64,000 bases of DNA from positions 1-64,000 of the forward strand of contig JAEWWJ010000060.1 in NCBI GenBank assembly GCA_023396415.1, read 5' to 3'. Source of the DNA: Bacteroidota bacterium. Lineage in GTDB: Bacteria; Bacteroidota; Bacteroidia; Bacteroidales; F082. The notes beneath the pieces are model-generated. The model did not search any database. It was not told the origin of the DNA and was given only the letters and a program-made list of their open reading frames with translations. Positions 9,058 through 17,491 of the stretch are shown here, one piece after another. Within the stretch, counting starts at the first letter, position 1. Each line of letters begins with the position of its first letter. Made by a program: the position numbers and the translations under genes.

Positions 9058-9092
9058 AACACAATCACTTACCGGTGGTTGTGTTTTTTTTT
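9058..9092 (+). terminator. Intrinsic terminator of tRNA-Lys
   Basis: An 11-bp stem AACACAATCAC/GTGGTTGTGTT (one wobble pair) with a 6-base loop and a T9 tail, directly after the tRNA. Confidence 0.85.
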
Positions 9093-9193
9093 GAATTTGC
9101 TTAAATCTTGCCTTATCAGTTTACTTCATTCATCAACTTAATGCAATTGTTGTTTACCCTTCGTAGAAATCCCATAAAATGAAAACAGTGTTT

Positions 9194-9550
9194 TCATTTT
9201 TGTAATGGCGTAAAAAATTCAATTTTACCACATTTTGGACATAAGTATAAATCAAATGTTTCTCTGTTTACAAACAATTCGAAAACGCTTCCTAAGACGC
9301 CAATTCTAGTTCCTTCGTGGAACTTATAATTTCCGGAATAAATCATTGGAATTTTGCATCTTAGACAATCTATTTCACGTTCTATTTGTTCTTGAGAACT
9401 TTTAATTTCGATAATTTTATTTTCTGTTAAACTGAAATTGCAATTCCAGCACAATTCGAAATGATCTAAAATTTCAGCTTTACAATTCGGACAATTTTTC
9501 ATTTTGCTCATTTTATATGTTGCCAGATTGGTACTTTCATTTTTCCTCAT
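9194..9550 (-). CDS. Small double zinc-ribbon protein, function unknown
   Basis: About 118 residues with two zinc-ribbon halves: CPNC/CWNC near the N-terminus and CLRC/CPKC later, so two Zn(II) sites are expected. There is no signal peptide. The late segment VFELFVNRETFDLYLCPKCG resembles small cytosolic zinc-ribbon proteins of unknown role. Start choice is open: ATG at 9550 overlaps the end of a possible upstream reading frame, while ATG at 9511 or 9502 would begin right at the first ribbon. The stop codon lies within an 11-bp inverted repeat (9176-9200). Confidence 0.7.
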   Translation of the reverse strand: MRKNESTNLATYKMSKMKNCPNCKAEILDHFELCWNCNFSLTENKIIEIKSSQEQIEREIDCLRCKIPMIYSGNYKFHEGTRIGVLGSVFELFVNRETFDLYLCPKCGKIEFFTPLQK

Positions 9551-9770
9551 CAAAGGCAGACGCCGTCATCAACAAGAAATCAAGGCTTTTGCCGTAATCT
9601 AAAGCTTCGTATTCCAATCCTAGTTTTTTATGGTTTGAATAGTAGTCGTTTAGCTTTTCGAAATAATTTTTTCCAACTGAACAGCCGTTGCTTTTTCCCA
9701 ATTTTCTGAATGAGAAACCATTTTTCGAGTAGGCTTTCAGAAATTGCGATGTCAGTATTTACAATTCCAT
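9537..9770 (-). pseudogene. Possible small gene or remnant interrupted by a stop
   Basis: On the minus strand an ATG at 9770 is followed after three codons by TAA, then the same frame runs open for 73 codons (including NYFEKLNDYYSNHKKLGLEY) to a TGA at 9537 that overlaps the zinc-ribbon start. A promoter-like TATCTTTG lies 15 bases upstream. Codon choice and composition look coding. It may be a small gene with a nonsense mutation, or a shorter one starting at TTG 9701. No family is recognised. Confidence 0.35.
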
Positions 9771-9784
9771 AAAAGTGGTTTATG

Positions 9785-9792
9785 CAAAGATA
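9785..9792 (-). promoter_or_regulatory. Bacteroidota -7 promoter element
   Basis: TATCTTTG on the minus strand, upstream of the interrupted frame and the zinc-ribbon gene. Confidence 0.45.
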
Positions 9793-9903
9793 ACCTTATT
9801 CATTTTCAAGCATTATGTCATTCAATTCCAATACCATTGTGGATTATTGCCAACTCCTTTATTGCCAAAAACAATCCTTTATACTTTAGTAACACTCTAG
9901 TAT

Positions 9904-10245
9904 TCAATTCTTAACAAATTCAAGATACAAGATGTTTCTATCGGCTTTATAGTAGTTATAAAGGTTGAGTAAGTTGTATCTGAATTCAACCGTATTTAAT
10001 CCGTACATTTTGGATACCACAATAAATCCGTTGCTAAATGAAAAAGGACTTTCAGAAATAACTTCTATATTTCCGTTGCTTTGAAACTCTCTGATCGAGC
10101 ATTTTGTAATGTTCCTATCCGATGCGAATGATTTCAATTCGTGTTCAATCTTGTCGAGGTCAGTTAATGGATCATCTTTTTTGCACGACGTTGTCAGCAA
10201 AGAAATGAAAAATACAAGCATACTCAATTTCAAAAATATTTTCAT
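9904..10245 (-). CDS. Small lipoprotein, function unknown
   Basis: A 113-residue protein with a clear type II signal peptide: basic start, hydrophobic run and lipobox LTTSC, with KKDD after the cysteine. That acidic-basic cluster resembles the surface-export signal reported for some Bacteroidota lipoproteins, so outer-leaflet display is possible. The mature part of about 90 residues has alternating strands and a Tyr/Asn-rich centre (NLLNLYNYY). No family is recognised. It appears to stand alone. Confidence 0.75.
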   Translation of the reverse strand: MKIFLKLSMLVFFISLLTTSCKKDDPLTDLDKIEHELKSFASDRNITKCSIREFQSNGNIEVISESPFSFSNGFIVVSKMYGLNTVEFRYNLLNLYNYYKADRNILYLEFVKN

Positions 10246-10505
10246 AATGTTATGTTTTAAGGGTTTAGGGATTCATTGTTTTGTTGCGTTAAAAATAAAG
10301 TTGCGACATCATTCGGTGTGTCGTCAGAATTGTGCGTAACCTTTTTATATTAAGTCTTTTATAGATGTATTTCAATTTATGTAGTTTATCTCAAAATTAG
10401 AAAATATTCAAATATTCCACTCTTTCATTGCTCTTTTTTTTGCCCAGAAATTACTTTGTTACAACTTCCACTCTCTTTTTCTCATCCTATTTCACAAAAC
10501 TTAAG

Positions 10506-11171
10506 ATGATGAAAAAAGTACACTTTTTGGGGTTTCCCCTTTTGTTGATTTTTATGGTACCTTTGTTTTTCCCTTTGCAAGGCTGCGATCCTGAGGATGG
10601 TCCAATCCCTCCCGATACTACCATCGTTGCTTACAAGCCGAACATTTACCTCTACCCGAAAACGACGATCTCATTACAACTGAAAATCAGTTTTCCTAAG
10701 GGAGGTGAAATCATCGCTTCTGAGCCAGCTTATGGCACAGGATGGGATGTTTCTGTAACGCCTGATGGAATGATCAATAACCTATATCGTTTCCTTTTTT
10801 ATGAAAGCAGCCAGCCCAACGCGTGGCAACACAGCGAAGGGTGGTGGGTTGAAAAGGCTGATCTCGAAACATTTTTTCGTTCCAACTTGCACGACTATGG
10901 TTTCAGAGGCGATGAAATTACCGATTTTGTGGAGTATTGGGTGCCGCGTTTAAACAGCTGGCCCTTTTATGCCATCTATCCTCAAACCAACAAACACATT
11001 GATCCTCTGATCGCGCTATCTTTTTCGGTGCAGCCCAATCATCTTTTGCGTCTTTTCTACCTGATTGAAGGAAGAACAGATGCGTTGTTGGAAAGGCCTT
11101 CGCCGCCTGCAATAGCAACTTTCAACCGCAGCGATTTTTATGTTACCGAATGGGGTGTGTTGTTAAAATAA
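10506..11171 (+). CDS. Lipoprotein with KPNIYLYP motif, function unknown
   Basis: About 221 residues from the ATG at 10506; the frame is open back to 10428 but only the later start gives a proper signal peptide, ending in lipobox PLQGC. The mature region opens with the conserved KPNIYLYP strand and later has WWVEKADLE and FVEYWVPRLN, motifs I associate with a widespread but unnamed family of extracytoplasmic beta-rich proteins that all carry KPxIYLYP. The role is unknown. An acidic segment (DPEDG) follows the lipidated cysteine, compatible with surface exposure. Confidence 0.75.
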   Translation: MMKKVHFLGFPLLLIFMVPLFFPLQGCDPEDGPIPPDTTIVAYKPNIYLYPKTTISLQLKISFPKGGEIIASEPAYGTGWDVSVTPDGMINNLYRFLFYESSQPNAWQHSEGWWVEKADLETFFRSNLHDYGFRGDEITDFVEYWVPRLNSWPFYAIYPQTNKHIDPLIALSFSVQPNHLLRLFYLIEGRTDALLERPSPPAIATFNRSDFYVTEWGVLLK

Positions 11172-11208
11172 AACTTTTTTTGAAGATTTTAAATTGTGAC
11201 AAATAGGC

Positions 11209-12513
11209 CTAACCTTCAGTGGTTTTGGGTGCCAAAAACTTATTGTAAAGCAACAGTCCAATAATGGTTACAACTCCTATAAGACTGAAAATGAACCATA
11301 AAAGTCCGGGTCGTTGAAGTCCATCCACAAAATGAACGTACAACAAAGCGCCTAAAATACCTCCAACGCCGCTTCCGATCACCCCGTATAAGAAAGAATA
11401 ACCTTGGTAAAGTGCTTTCTTGTCGGGAGGAGCAATCAAACCGACATAAGAAAGAAACTTGGGATGTGCCGTCATTTCGCCAATAGAGAAAATGATGATG
11501 CCGGCCATAAACACCCAGGCGTGCATAGAGATGGAAAGGATGGCCATGCCGATGGTGCCGAGGGCAATTCCGAAAATCATGGTAGGTAAGGCCTTGGTGT
11601 TTTTCACCAAGCTGGAGATAAACAGTTGCAGGGCAATAATGGTTCCGGCATTGATCACCGTTACGTGTTCGGCCTCAAATTTCCACTGTGTTTGTGCGCC
11701 AAAAAGACCTAAAAAGTTGTTCACGGTGTTGTTTACCGGCGACATATCCACATAATCAGTCAAATACCACAGCACGGTGTCGAACATTTGGAAATACAAA
11801 ATCCAAAACATGCTGTAGATCACGATCATGCTCACAAAACGAAAATCTTTCAAAACCAACACAATTCCTTGCAGCACTTCTCCCAAACTTTTTGTGCTTT
11901 TGGGCCGTTGAGGCTCTTTAAAAACAAAAATGTTGAGCAACAAAAGCCAGCCGGTGCCAATGGCCGCCATGATAAAAATATAAGACCACGAAATGCCTTT
12001 GAGGTAGGGGATAAGCACCAACGGAAAGATAAAAGCACCCAAATTTATAGACCAATAAAAGATGCCAAAGCCAAGACCGCTGTTGCTTTCGGTGGTTTCG
12101 CGGGCAATGGTTCCGGCAATCACAGGCTTGAACAATCCCGCCCCAACGGCCATTAAAAGTAAGCTGCCAAACACCAGCGCGTAAGAAGTGGCCATGCTGG
12201 TGAGAAAATAACCGACACTCATAATCGAAAAGGCAAACATCAACATTTTGCGGTAACCAAAGCGCTCGGCCAAAGCCCCGGAAAGGATGGGCAACAAATA
12301 CAACAGTGGTGTGATGGTGCTTTTGATGACGCCCACGCCTTCTTTGCTGAAACCCAAGCCGCCGCTATCGGTGCTCATTACTAAATAAACCGAAAGCACT
12401 GACATGACACCATAATAGGAACCCCGTTCAAAGAACTCCATTGTGATGACTGTCCAATAATTTTTGGTGAAAGATCGAAATCCTTTTTGCTCGGTTTTGG
12501 TGATTTGGGTCAT
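11209..12513 (-). CDS. POT/PTR2-family proton-coupled oligopeptide transporter
   Basis: Inner-membrane importer of di- and tripeptides, 434 residues with about 12 transmembrane segments. The proton-coupling motif ExxERxxYYG is seen as EFFERGSYYG in helix 1, and FYWSINLGAFIFPL matches the second family signature. The start at 12513 is chosen because a -7 promoter element lies at 12533-12540, inside the longer reading from 12555. It is monocistronic. Substrate range cannot be inferred, though nearby lipoprotein and TonB receptor genes suggest a general nutrient-uptake setting. Confidence 0.9.
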   Translation of the reverse strand: MTQITKTEQKGFRSFTKNYWTVITMEFFERGSYYGVMSVLSVYLVMSTDSGGLGFSKEGVGVIKSTITPLLYLLPILSGALAERFGYRKMLMFAFSIMSVGYFLTSMATSYALVFGSLLLMAVGAGLFKPVIAGTIARETTESNSGLGFGIFYWSINLGAFIFPLVLIPYLKGISWSYIFIMAAIGTGWLLLLNIFVFKEPQRPKSTKSLGEVLQGIVLVLKDFRFVSMIVIYSMFWILYFQMFDTVLWYLTDYVDMSPVNNTVNNFLGLFGAQTQWKFEAEHVTVINAGTIIALQLFISSLVKNTKALPTMIFGIALGTIGMAILSISMHAWVFMAGIIIFSIGEMTAHPKFLSYVGLIAPPDKKALYQGYSFLYGVIGSGVGGILGALLYVHFVDGLQRPGLLWFIFSLIGVVTIIGLLLYNKFLAPKTTEG

Positions 12514-12532
12514 AACAAATTTTTCAAACGGG

Positions 12533-12540
12533 CAAATATA
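12533..12540 (-). promoter_or_regulatory. Bacteroidota -7 promoter element for the POT transporter
   Basis: TATATTTG on the minus strand, 19 bases before the chosen ATG at 12513. Confidence 0.55.
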
Positions 12541-12603
12541 AAGATTCCCATCCATCCATTAGCCTTGTTTTCAATGTTGTTTGATGCAATTTCGATAGTT
12601 TTG

Positions 12604-12898
12604 ACACAGAGTAACGCAGAGAATCTTAAAGTTTCACAAAGGAAATTTTGGGATAAAACTCTAATTTTAAGAATTCCTTATCTTGCTAAATCCCTCTGTG
12701 TAACTCCTTTAATCTCCGAACAACTCTGTGATATTGCTATAGCAAGGAGAGCCACAAAGAATCGCAGATTTTCACAAAAGAAATTTTAGGTCGAAATCTT
12801 TTTTTATTAATACCAATTATTTCCTAATCTCTCTGTGTAACTCCTTTAATCTTCGAGCAACACTGTGCAACATCAACGACTCGGAGAGCCACAAAGAA
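12604..12898. repeat. Two imperfect tandem copies of an intergenic repeat of about 150 bp
   Basis: The blocks CTCTGTGTAACTCCTTTAAT and GGAGAGCCACAAAGAAT each occur twice, about 150 bases apart, and CACAGAG...TTTCACAAA-type blocks begin each unit. CACAGAGTAACGCAGAGA and CTCTGTGTAACTCC are also partly complementary, so each unit can fold back. No coding potential. It resembles dispersed cacagag/ctctgtg intergenic repeats common in environmental Bacteroidota; it fills the gap between the POT and DUF4249 genes. Confidence 0.75.
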
Positions 12899-12921
12899 TG
12901 CTTTATGCAACGGCCTGCAAA

Positions 12922-13773
12922 TTACCTTCCTAGATCAATTTCAGTTATCGAATTGCGGTAGGTGGCAAATACCCCAAGCCCACCATTGATGTTGGAATAA
13001 ACGGGTGTAGGCTCTGAAAAAGGATTGTCATCCTGATAAGCATTGATTGATCTGTGGTAGTTAAAATAATGCTCGTCAATGGCGGAGATTGAAATTTTAA
13101 GTTTGATTGTAGCCGAAGGATCGGGAAGAATTGCTTCGGTTTGATAGGTAAAATAGCTGCCGTCTTTGGCGTTGTCGGAGATAAACTCTTCGCCCTTATC
13201 AAAGTAAATCGTGTTGTAAAATCCCTCATCTGTCCCAAAATAGCTGTACTTTACCGATGCCACGACCCTGTAATAGTTTCCGCTGCCTTCGCCATCTTTT
13301 ATTTTGAAAGTAACCGCCCGCACATAGCCGTAGGAATGCTCCCATTCAATTGAAACCATTTCAACAGTAGGCGGTGCTTGTGTGGGAACGGTGCATCGGG
13401 CTGTTACTTTTTGGTTGCGCGAGGTGCTTACCTCAAGTGAATAAGTGGCACCGCTTTGGGGTTGAAAATCGGTAGTAAAATATTGACCGATAGCGGCCGA
13501 GAACTGAAGCGGGTAGCTTTGTGTTCCATCGCTGATGGTGACCGAAGCATCACTGATGGGCGGGTATTGGTTAGAAAAAAGCGGATGGGTGGTGTAAAGT
13601 GGAACACTTTGCGTTACCCATACTTTTACGCTGTCTTCGTCAGGAGATATATAGCTATAAACGACCAACTTAGGTTGTGATGCAGGAACATCTACGTCTT
13701 TTTCCATACTATCGCAGGAAGTTAACAAGGTTGCCGAAAGGACAATCACAAAAAGGTATAGTTTGTTTTTCAT
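12922..13773 (-). CDS. DUF4249-family lipoprotein, partner of TonB receptor
   Basis: A 283-residue lipoprotein with lipobox LLTSC, followed by an Ig-like strand region (PKLVVYSYISPDEDSVKVWV) typical of DUF4249 proteins. These occur almost always directly after a TonB-dependent receptor of the carboxypeptidase-regulatory type, as here with a 5-base gap. The likely role is a surface accessory subunit that captures or delivers the substrate to the receptor; the substrate is unknown. Confidence 0.9.
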   Translation of the reverse strand: MKNKLYLFVIVLSATLLTSCDSMEKDVDVPASQPKLVVYSYISPDEDSVKVWVTQSVPLYTTHPLFSNQYPPISDASVTISDGTQSYPLQFSAAIGQYFTTDFQPQSGATYSLEVSTSRNQKVTARCTVPTQAPPTVEMVSIEWEHSYGYVRAVTFKIKDGEGSGNYYRVVASVKYSYFGTDEGFYNTIYFDKGEEFISDNAKDGSYFTYQTEAILPDPSATIKLKISISAIDEHYFNYHRSINAYQDDNPFSEPTPVYSNINGGLGVFATYRNSITEIDLGR

Positions 13774-13778
13774 GGCGA

Positions 13779-16121
13779 TTAAAATTTCACTGAATAAGTT
13801 ACCGAAGGGATAATGGGAAAGATTGACACCTGTTTCAGCTTGGTGGTTTCTGTGTAATTATTGTCTGAATAACTTTCTGTGTAATAAAAGAAAGGGTTTT
13901 TTCGGTTATATGCGTTGTAAAGTCCTATCTCCCAGGTTCTTGTCCTGTTTTTTAATTCTTTGTGAAATTGAATGGCAAAATCAAGGCGGTGGTAAGCTTT
14001 CATTCTGAAGCCGTTGACTTCGCCATAGTCGGACAAATTATTGAAATAAAAATAGGATGATCCTTGCGGAAAAGGATGGTGTTCGTGGGTGGGGAAGGTG
14101 CCTAAAGGCAAGGTAATGGCGTTTCCGGTGCCATAAACCCAGGTTCCTGAGAGGGTGATGCGCTCGTTGAGCTGATGGATGACCACGAGGGAGGCATCGT
14201 GCCGACGGTCGTAGCGCGCCCAAAACTTTTTGCCAAAGTTGATTTCGTCAAACTGAAGCTGCGTCCACGAAAGGGTGTAGCCAATCCATCCGCTGGTGCG
14301 ACCGGTTTTGCGGTGAACCAAAAATTCAAAGCCATAGGAACTTGCTTTTCCTGCAGTAACATTATCTTGCCAACTGAAATTGTTGGCTTCGGTGGGGTCG
14401 TCCAATAGTAAAAAGCTGGCACCGGGCTTGTAACCTAAAATATTTTTGCTGGTTTTATAATAACCTTCTAAGGTTACAAGTAGTTCATTTCCAAATATTT
14501 CCTTTGCCAAACCGGCAGAAACCTGATGCGATCGTTGGGGAGCGATACGATCCGTTGATGGAACCCACAAATCAGTAGGCAAACCCACGCCTGTATTGCT
14601 CAGCAGATGGATGTATTGGTTCATAGAGGCAAAAGCTAGCTTGGCCGAGAAGCCGCTGTTGATGATAAAATTAAAAGAAAAGCGAGGTTCAACATCGAAA
14701 TAGTTTTTGGCATCGGCCTTGAAATGCGAAAAGCGTAACCCCACATTCATCTGCGCCCGCGACCGAAAGTTGAAATGGTTTTCCACATACAATCCCGATT
14801 CTAAGGAGTTATAGCTGACGTTGCTGTTGAAGTTTTGGGTGGTGCTGTTATCTATTTCAACAATGGCGCTGGGTTGAAAATGATGATGGGTGGTTTGGAG
14901 TCCTGCCCGCATGGAGAAAAAGGGAGAGGCGTGATATTCCAAATCGTGTTTGAACGAAAAATCGCGAATGCCTGAGCTGTAAGTCAGGGAATAATTGTCG
15001 TATTCACTTTTATATTTTGAAAAGATATTTAAGTTGTATTCGCTGTAGATGAGGCTGGTATTGCTGAAAACTTTGTTGCTGAAAAGATGGTTCCAGCGCA
15101 AGGTTCCGGTTCTGTTTTGCCAATACAGTCCGTTTTTGTCGTAACCGGTCATGTTCCCTTGGCTGTTATAGTAAAACTTGTCGCGACCAAAATAGCCGCT
15201 CAGATAAAGCCTGTTTTTAGGGCCAAAATCATAGTTTAATTTGGCGTTGAGGTCATAGAAATAGTAACCGATATTTTCATCTTTTGGCATCAGCGGTCGG
15301 GCCAGAACATCAATATAAGTCCTTCGTCCTGAGACTAAAAAAGAAGATTTATTGCGAATAACCGGGCCTTCCAAGGTGAGGCGCGATGACACCAATCCAA
15401 TGCCGGCTTCGCCCGAAAATTGTTCTTTGTTGCCGTCTTTCATGGTCATCTCCACCACTGACGAAAGCCGTCCGCCAAAACGTGCCGGAAAACCACCTTT
15501 GGTGAGTTCAATGCTTTTGAGGGCATCGCCGTTAAACACCGAAAAAAACCCAAAAAGATGGTAGGCGTTATAGACAGGTGCATCGTCGAGGATGATCAGG
15601 TTTTGGTCGGGACCGCCGCCACGCACATAAAGTCCGCTGTTGCCTTCGCTGCCTTTTTGAACGCCGGGCATGAGTTGTAAAGCTTTAAAAACATCTTTCT
15701 CGCCCAACAAAGCCGGTATGTTTTTTACCTGACTTACAGGCAGAGAAACCATGCTCATTTGGTTGCTTTCGGTGCTGCGCTCCGACCGCTCTCCCGAAAC
15801 AACCACCTCTTTCAAAGTGATGCTCGAGAGGAGTTCGATATTCATCATCACATCTTTGTTGAGGATCAGCTGTTTTACTTCAACGGTATAGCCAACATAC
15901 GAAAAATGAACTTGATACGTGGCCGCTGGAAGGGTGATGGAGTAAAATCCATAGTTGTTGGTGGTGGTTCCCAACTGCTGTTCAGGGAAATAAATATTTA
16001 CGCCGGGCAACAGCTCACCGCTTCCTTTTTCGTGTACATATCCGCTAAGGGTAAATTTTGATTGGCAGAAAGCTGTTTCAGCGATCAAAGCCAAGAAAAT
16101 GAGAAAAAAGAATTTTTTCAT
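13779..16121 (-). CDS. TonB-dependent outer-membrane receptor with N-terminal CarboxypepD_reg domain
   Basis: Outer-membrane active transporter of about 780 residues. The signal peptide ends AETAFCQ; residues about 20-105 form a carboxypeptidase-regulatory-like beta domain (LPGVNIYFPEQQLGT); the plug domain follows with LYVRGGGPDQNLIILDDAPVY; the rest is a 22-strand barrel ending in PSVTYSVKF with terminal aromatic residue. I see no SusD partner, only DUF4249, so this is not a SusCD pair. The start at 16121 is preferred over 16214 because only it gives a signal peptide. Ligand unknown. Confidence 0.93.
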   Translation of the reverse strand: MKKFFFLIFLALIAETAFCQSKFTLSGYVHEKGSGELLPGVNIYFPEQQLGTTTNNYGFYSITLPAATYQVHFSYVGYTVEVKQLILNKDVMMNIELLSSITLKEVVVSGERSERSTESNQMSMVSLPVSQVKNIPALLGEKDVFKALQLMPGVQKGSEGNSGLYVRGGGPDQNLIILDDAPVYNAYHLFGFFSVFNGDALKSIELTKGGFPARFGGRLSSVVEMTMKDGNKEQFSGEAGIGLVSSRLTLEGPVIRNKSSFLVSGRRTYIDVLARPLMPKDENIGYYFYDLNAKLNYDFGPKNRLYLSGYFGRDKFYYNSQGNMTGYDKNGLYWQNRTGTLRWNHLFSNKVFSNTSLIYSEYNLNIFSKYKSEYDNYSLTYSSGIRDFSFKHDLEYHASPFFSMRAGLQTTHHHFQPSAIVEIDNSTTQNFNSNVSYNSLESGLYVENHFNFRSRAQMNVGLRFSHFKADAKNYFDVEPRFSFNFIINSGFSAKLAFASMNQYIHLLSNTGVGLPTDLWVPSTDRIAPQRSHQVSAGLAKEIFGNELLVTLEGYYKTSKNILGYKPGASFLLLDDPTEANNFSWQDNVTAGKASSYGFEFLVHRKTGRTSGWIGYTLSWTQLQFDEINFGKKFWARYDRRHDASLVVIHQLNERITLSGTWVYGTGNAITLPLGTFPTHEHHPFPQGSSYFYFNNLSDYGEVNGFRMKAYHRLDFAIQFHKELKNRTRTWEIGLYNAYNRKNPFFYYTESYSDNNYTETTKLKQVSIFPIIPSVTYSVKF

Positions 16122-16434
16122 GCGATGGGAATGATTTTCAAAAACGATGGTCAATAATTTGGAACCTTTAGCACGGGCTTGAGATGATTTCGCGATCGAA
16201 ATAGTTGTGTACAAAGGAAATTAAAAAATGAATGGGCGCAACCGCTGTCACAACATGAAATCGGGTGAGCTATCAAACCGTGTTAAAGAAATATGTTTAA
16301 AATCAAATAGATACACTGATAAACTTGCTCGATAAAGCTTGCGAATCCATCGGCAAATGTTGTGAATTGCATCCACAAGACGTGGTTTTCAACAACATCA
16401 TCACCGCTAAAAAAGAATCTGGAGAAAGGCTGCT
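16122..16434. other. Intergenic stretch between TonB receptor and acetate transporter
   Basis: It holds the upstream region of the receptor. A near-consensus minus-strand element TTCCTTTG at 16213-16220 could be its promoter. No gene is supported here. Confidence 0.4.
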
Positions 16435-17007
16435 TTATCTAACAATAAATGGACTACCCATTTTTAGAACTGTTTTGCCGGCCAAATCGTTGATGATAAT
16501 GCCTGCCATCATATACCACGCGGCTAAGGCGCAAATAATGAGTTCGTAACCGGCAATGACGTTAAACACGGGATCGCCAAAATGACCCAAATCCAGTAAA
16601 ATGAAACCTACAAGTAAGGTTCCAAATGTGAAAGTCATGGCTTTATGCACCCACAACGAAGCAATGAACATGATCAAGGTGTAGAGTGTCCAGGCAACGA
16701 GATAATAGCCCACATCGGTCGTTGATGATTGGTAAATCTCGAAATGATTCATTAACCAAATAATTCCAAGCCCGATCCAAAACGCGCCATAAGCAACAAA
16801 GGCGCTGTAGCCAAAGTTATTGCCTAATTTCTGTTCTTGAAACCCGGCAATCATTTGGGCCAGACCTCCAAAGATAAACCCCATGGCAACCACAGGCCCC
16901 AAACCCATGAGTCCGATGTTGTGCAATTGCAATAAAAGTGTTGTAAGCCCGAAGCCGGCTAAACCGACTACGCCCGGATTTCCTTGTTTTGTTAGTGTCA
17001 TAATCAT
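16435..17007 (-). CDS. Acetate/succinate transporter, GPR1/FUN34/YaaH (SatP) family
   Basis: Inner-membrane protein of 190 residues with six transmembrane helices. The family motif NPGVVGLAGFG is at residues 10-20, matching the NPxPLGLxxFG signature of proton-coupled acetate and succinate carriers. Start may be the ATG at 17007 or at 17001; the difference is two residues. It stands alone with its own promoter. Confidence 0.9.
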   Translation of the reverse strand: MIMTLTKQGNPGVVGLAGFGLTTLLLQLHNIGLMGLGPVVAMGFIFGGLAQMIAGFQEQKLGNNFGYSAFVAYGAFWIGLGIIWLMNHFEIYQSSTTDVGYYLVAWTLYTLIMFIASLWVHKAMTFTFGTLLVGFILLDLGHFGDPVFNVIAGYELIICALAAWYMMAGIIINDLAGKTVLKMGSPFIVR

Positions 17008-17024
17008 TGATGATAAACAGCCGG

Positions 17025-17032
17025 CAAAGGTA
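17025..17032 (-). promoter_or_regulatory. Bacteroidota -7 promoter element for the acetate transporter
   Basis: TACCTTTG on the minus strand, 18 bases before the start codon. Confidence 0.5.
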
Positions 17033-17248
17033 GCAAATAGACCCCGGAAGACCTACTGATTCAGCAAAATGAAGTGAATTTTGGAGGAAGCAATTATTTA
17101 TTCGATAAAACATTCATTAAAAGACACTTGTGGCAAATCATCTTGTGCTAAAAATCAACATGATTTGCAATGCCGAATGGGATTGAAATGACGAGGGTGA
17201 AAATAGCAGCAAGCGAATGACAATAAAGGGTTTCGCTTTCGTTTCATG

Positions 17249-17280
17249 AAAAAAAAAGGATTACGACATTTTCGTAATCC
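17249..17280 (-). terminator. Intrinsic terminator of tRNA-Gln
   Basis: On the minus strand a perfect 9-bp stem GGATTACGA/TCGTAATCC with a 5-base loop is followed by nine T. It lies just after the tRNA. Confidence 0.85.
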
Positions 17281-17293
17281 TTTCATTGTTATG

Positions 17294-17366
17294 TTGCCCG
17301 ATTAGGTTTCGAACCTAAACTCTTCTGATCCAGAGTCAGACGTGTTGCCAATTACACCATCGGGCA
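17294..17366 (-). tRNA. tRNA-Gln (anticodon CTG)
   Basis: A 73-base cloverleaf on the minus strand. The acceptor stem TGCCCGA/TCGGGCA is perfect; the anticodon stem TCTGA/TCAGA holds loop CTCTGGA with anticodon CTG; the T-loop is TTCGAAA. CCA is not encoded. It lies directly downstream of glnS on the same strand but has its own promoter and terminator. Confidence 0.96.
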
Positions 17367-17375
17367 ATAAGCGCG

Positions 17376-17383
17376 CAAAGGTA
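17376..17383 (-). promoter_or_regulatory. Bacteroidota -7 promoter element for tRNA-Gln
   Basis: TACCTTTG on the minus strand, 9 bases before the mature tRNA. Confidence 0.5.
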
Positions 17384-17491
17384 CAAATAGAGATGAATTA
17401 CAGCTGTTTTTGGCATCATTTCTTTGAGGAAAATGTCATTTTTCCATATTCATAAAGCAGCGTGTGCAAGCCATTGCGATTGATTTTTTAC

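Noticed and set aside
12604..12898. Possible CRISPR array because of repeated blocks
   Set aside because: Only two units, about 150 bp each, imperfect and without constant spacers; no cas gene nearby.
13779..16121. SusC of a polysaccharide utilisation locus
   Set aside because: No SusD, glycoside hydrolase or sugar-responsive regulator is adjacent; the partner is DUF4249.
16325..16549. A 74-codon plus-strand frame beginning at TTG
   Set aside because: Most of it is antisense to the acetate transporter, it has no promoter, and no family features; a chance frame.
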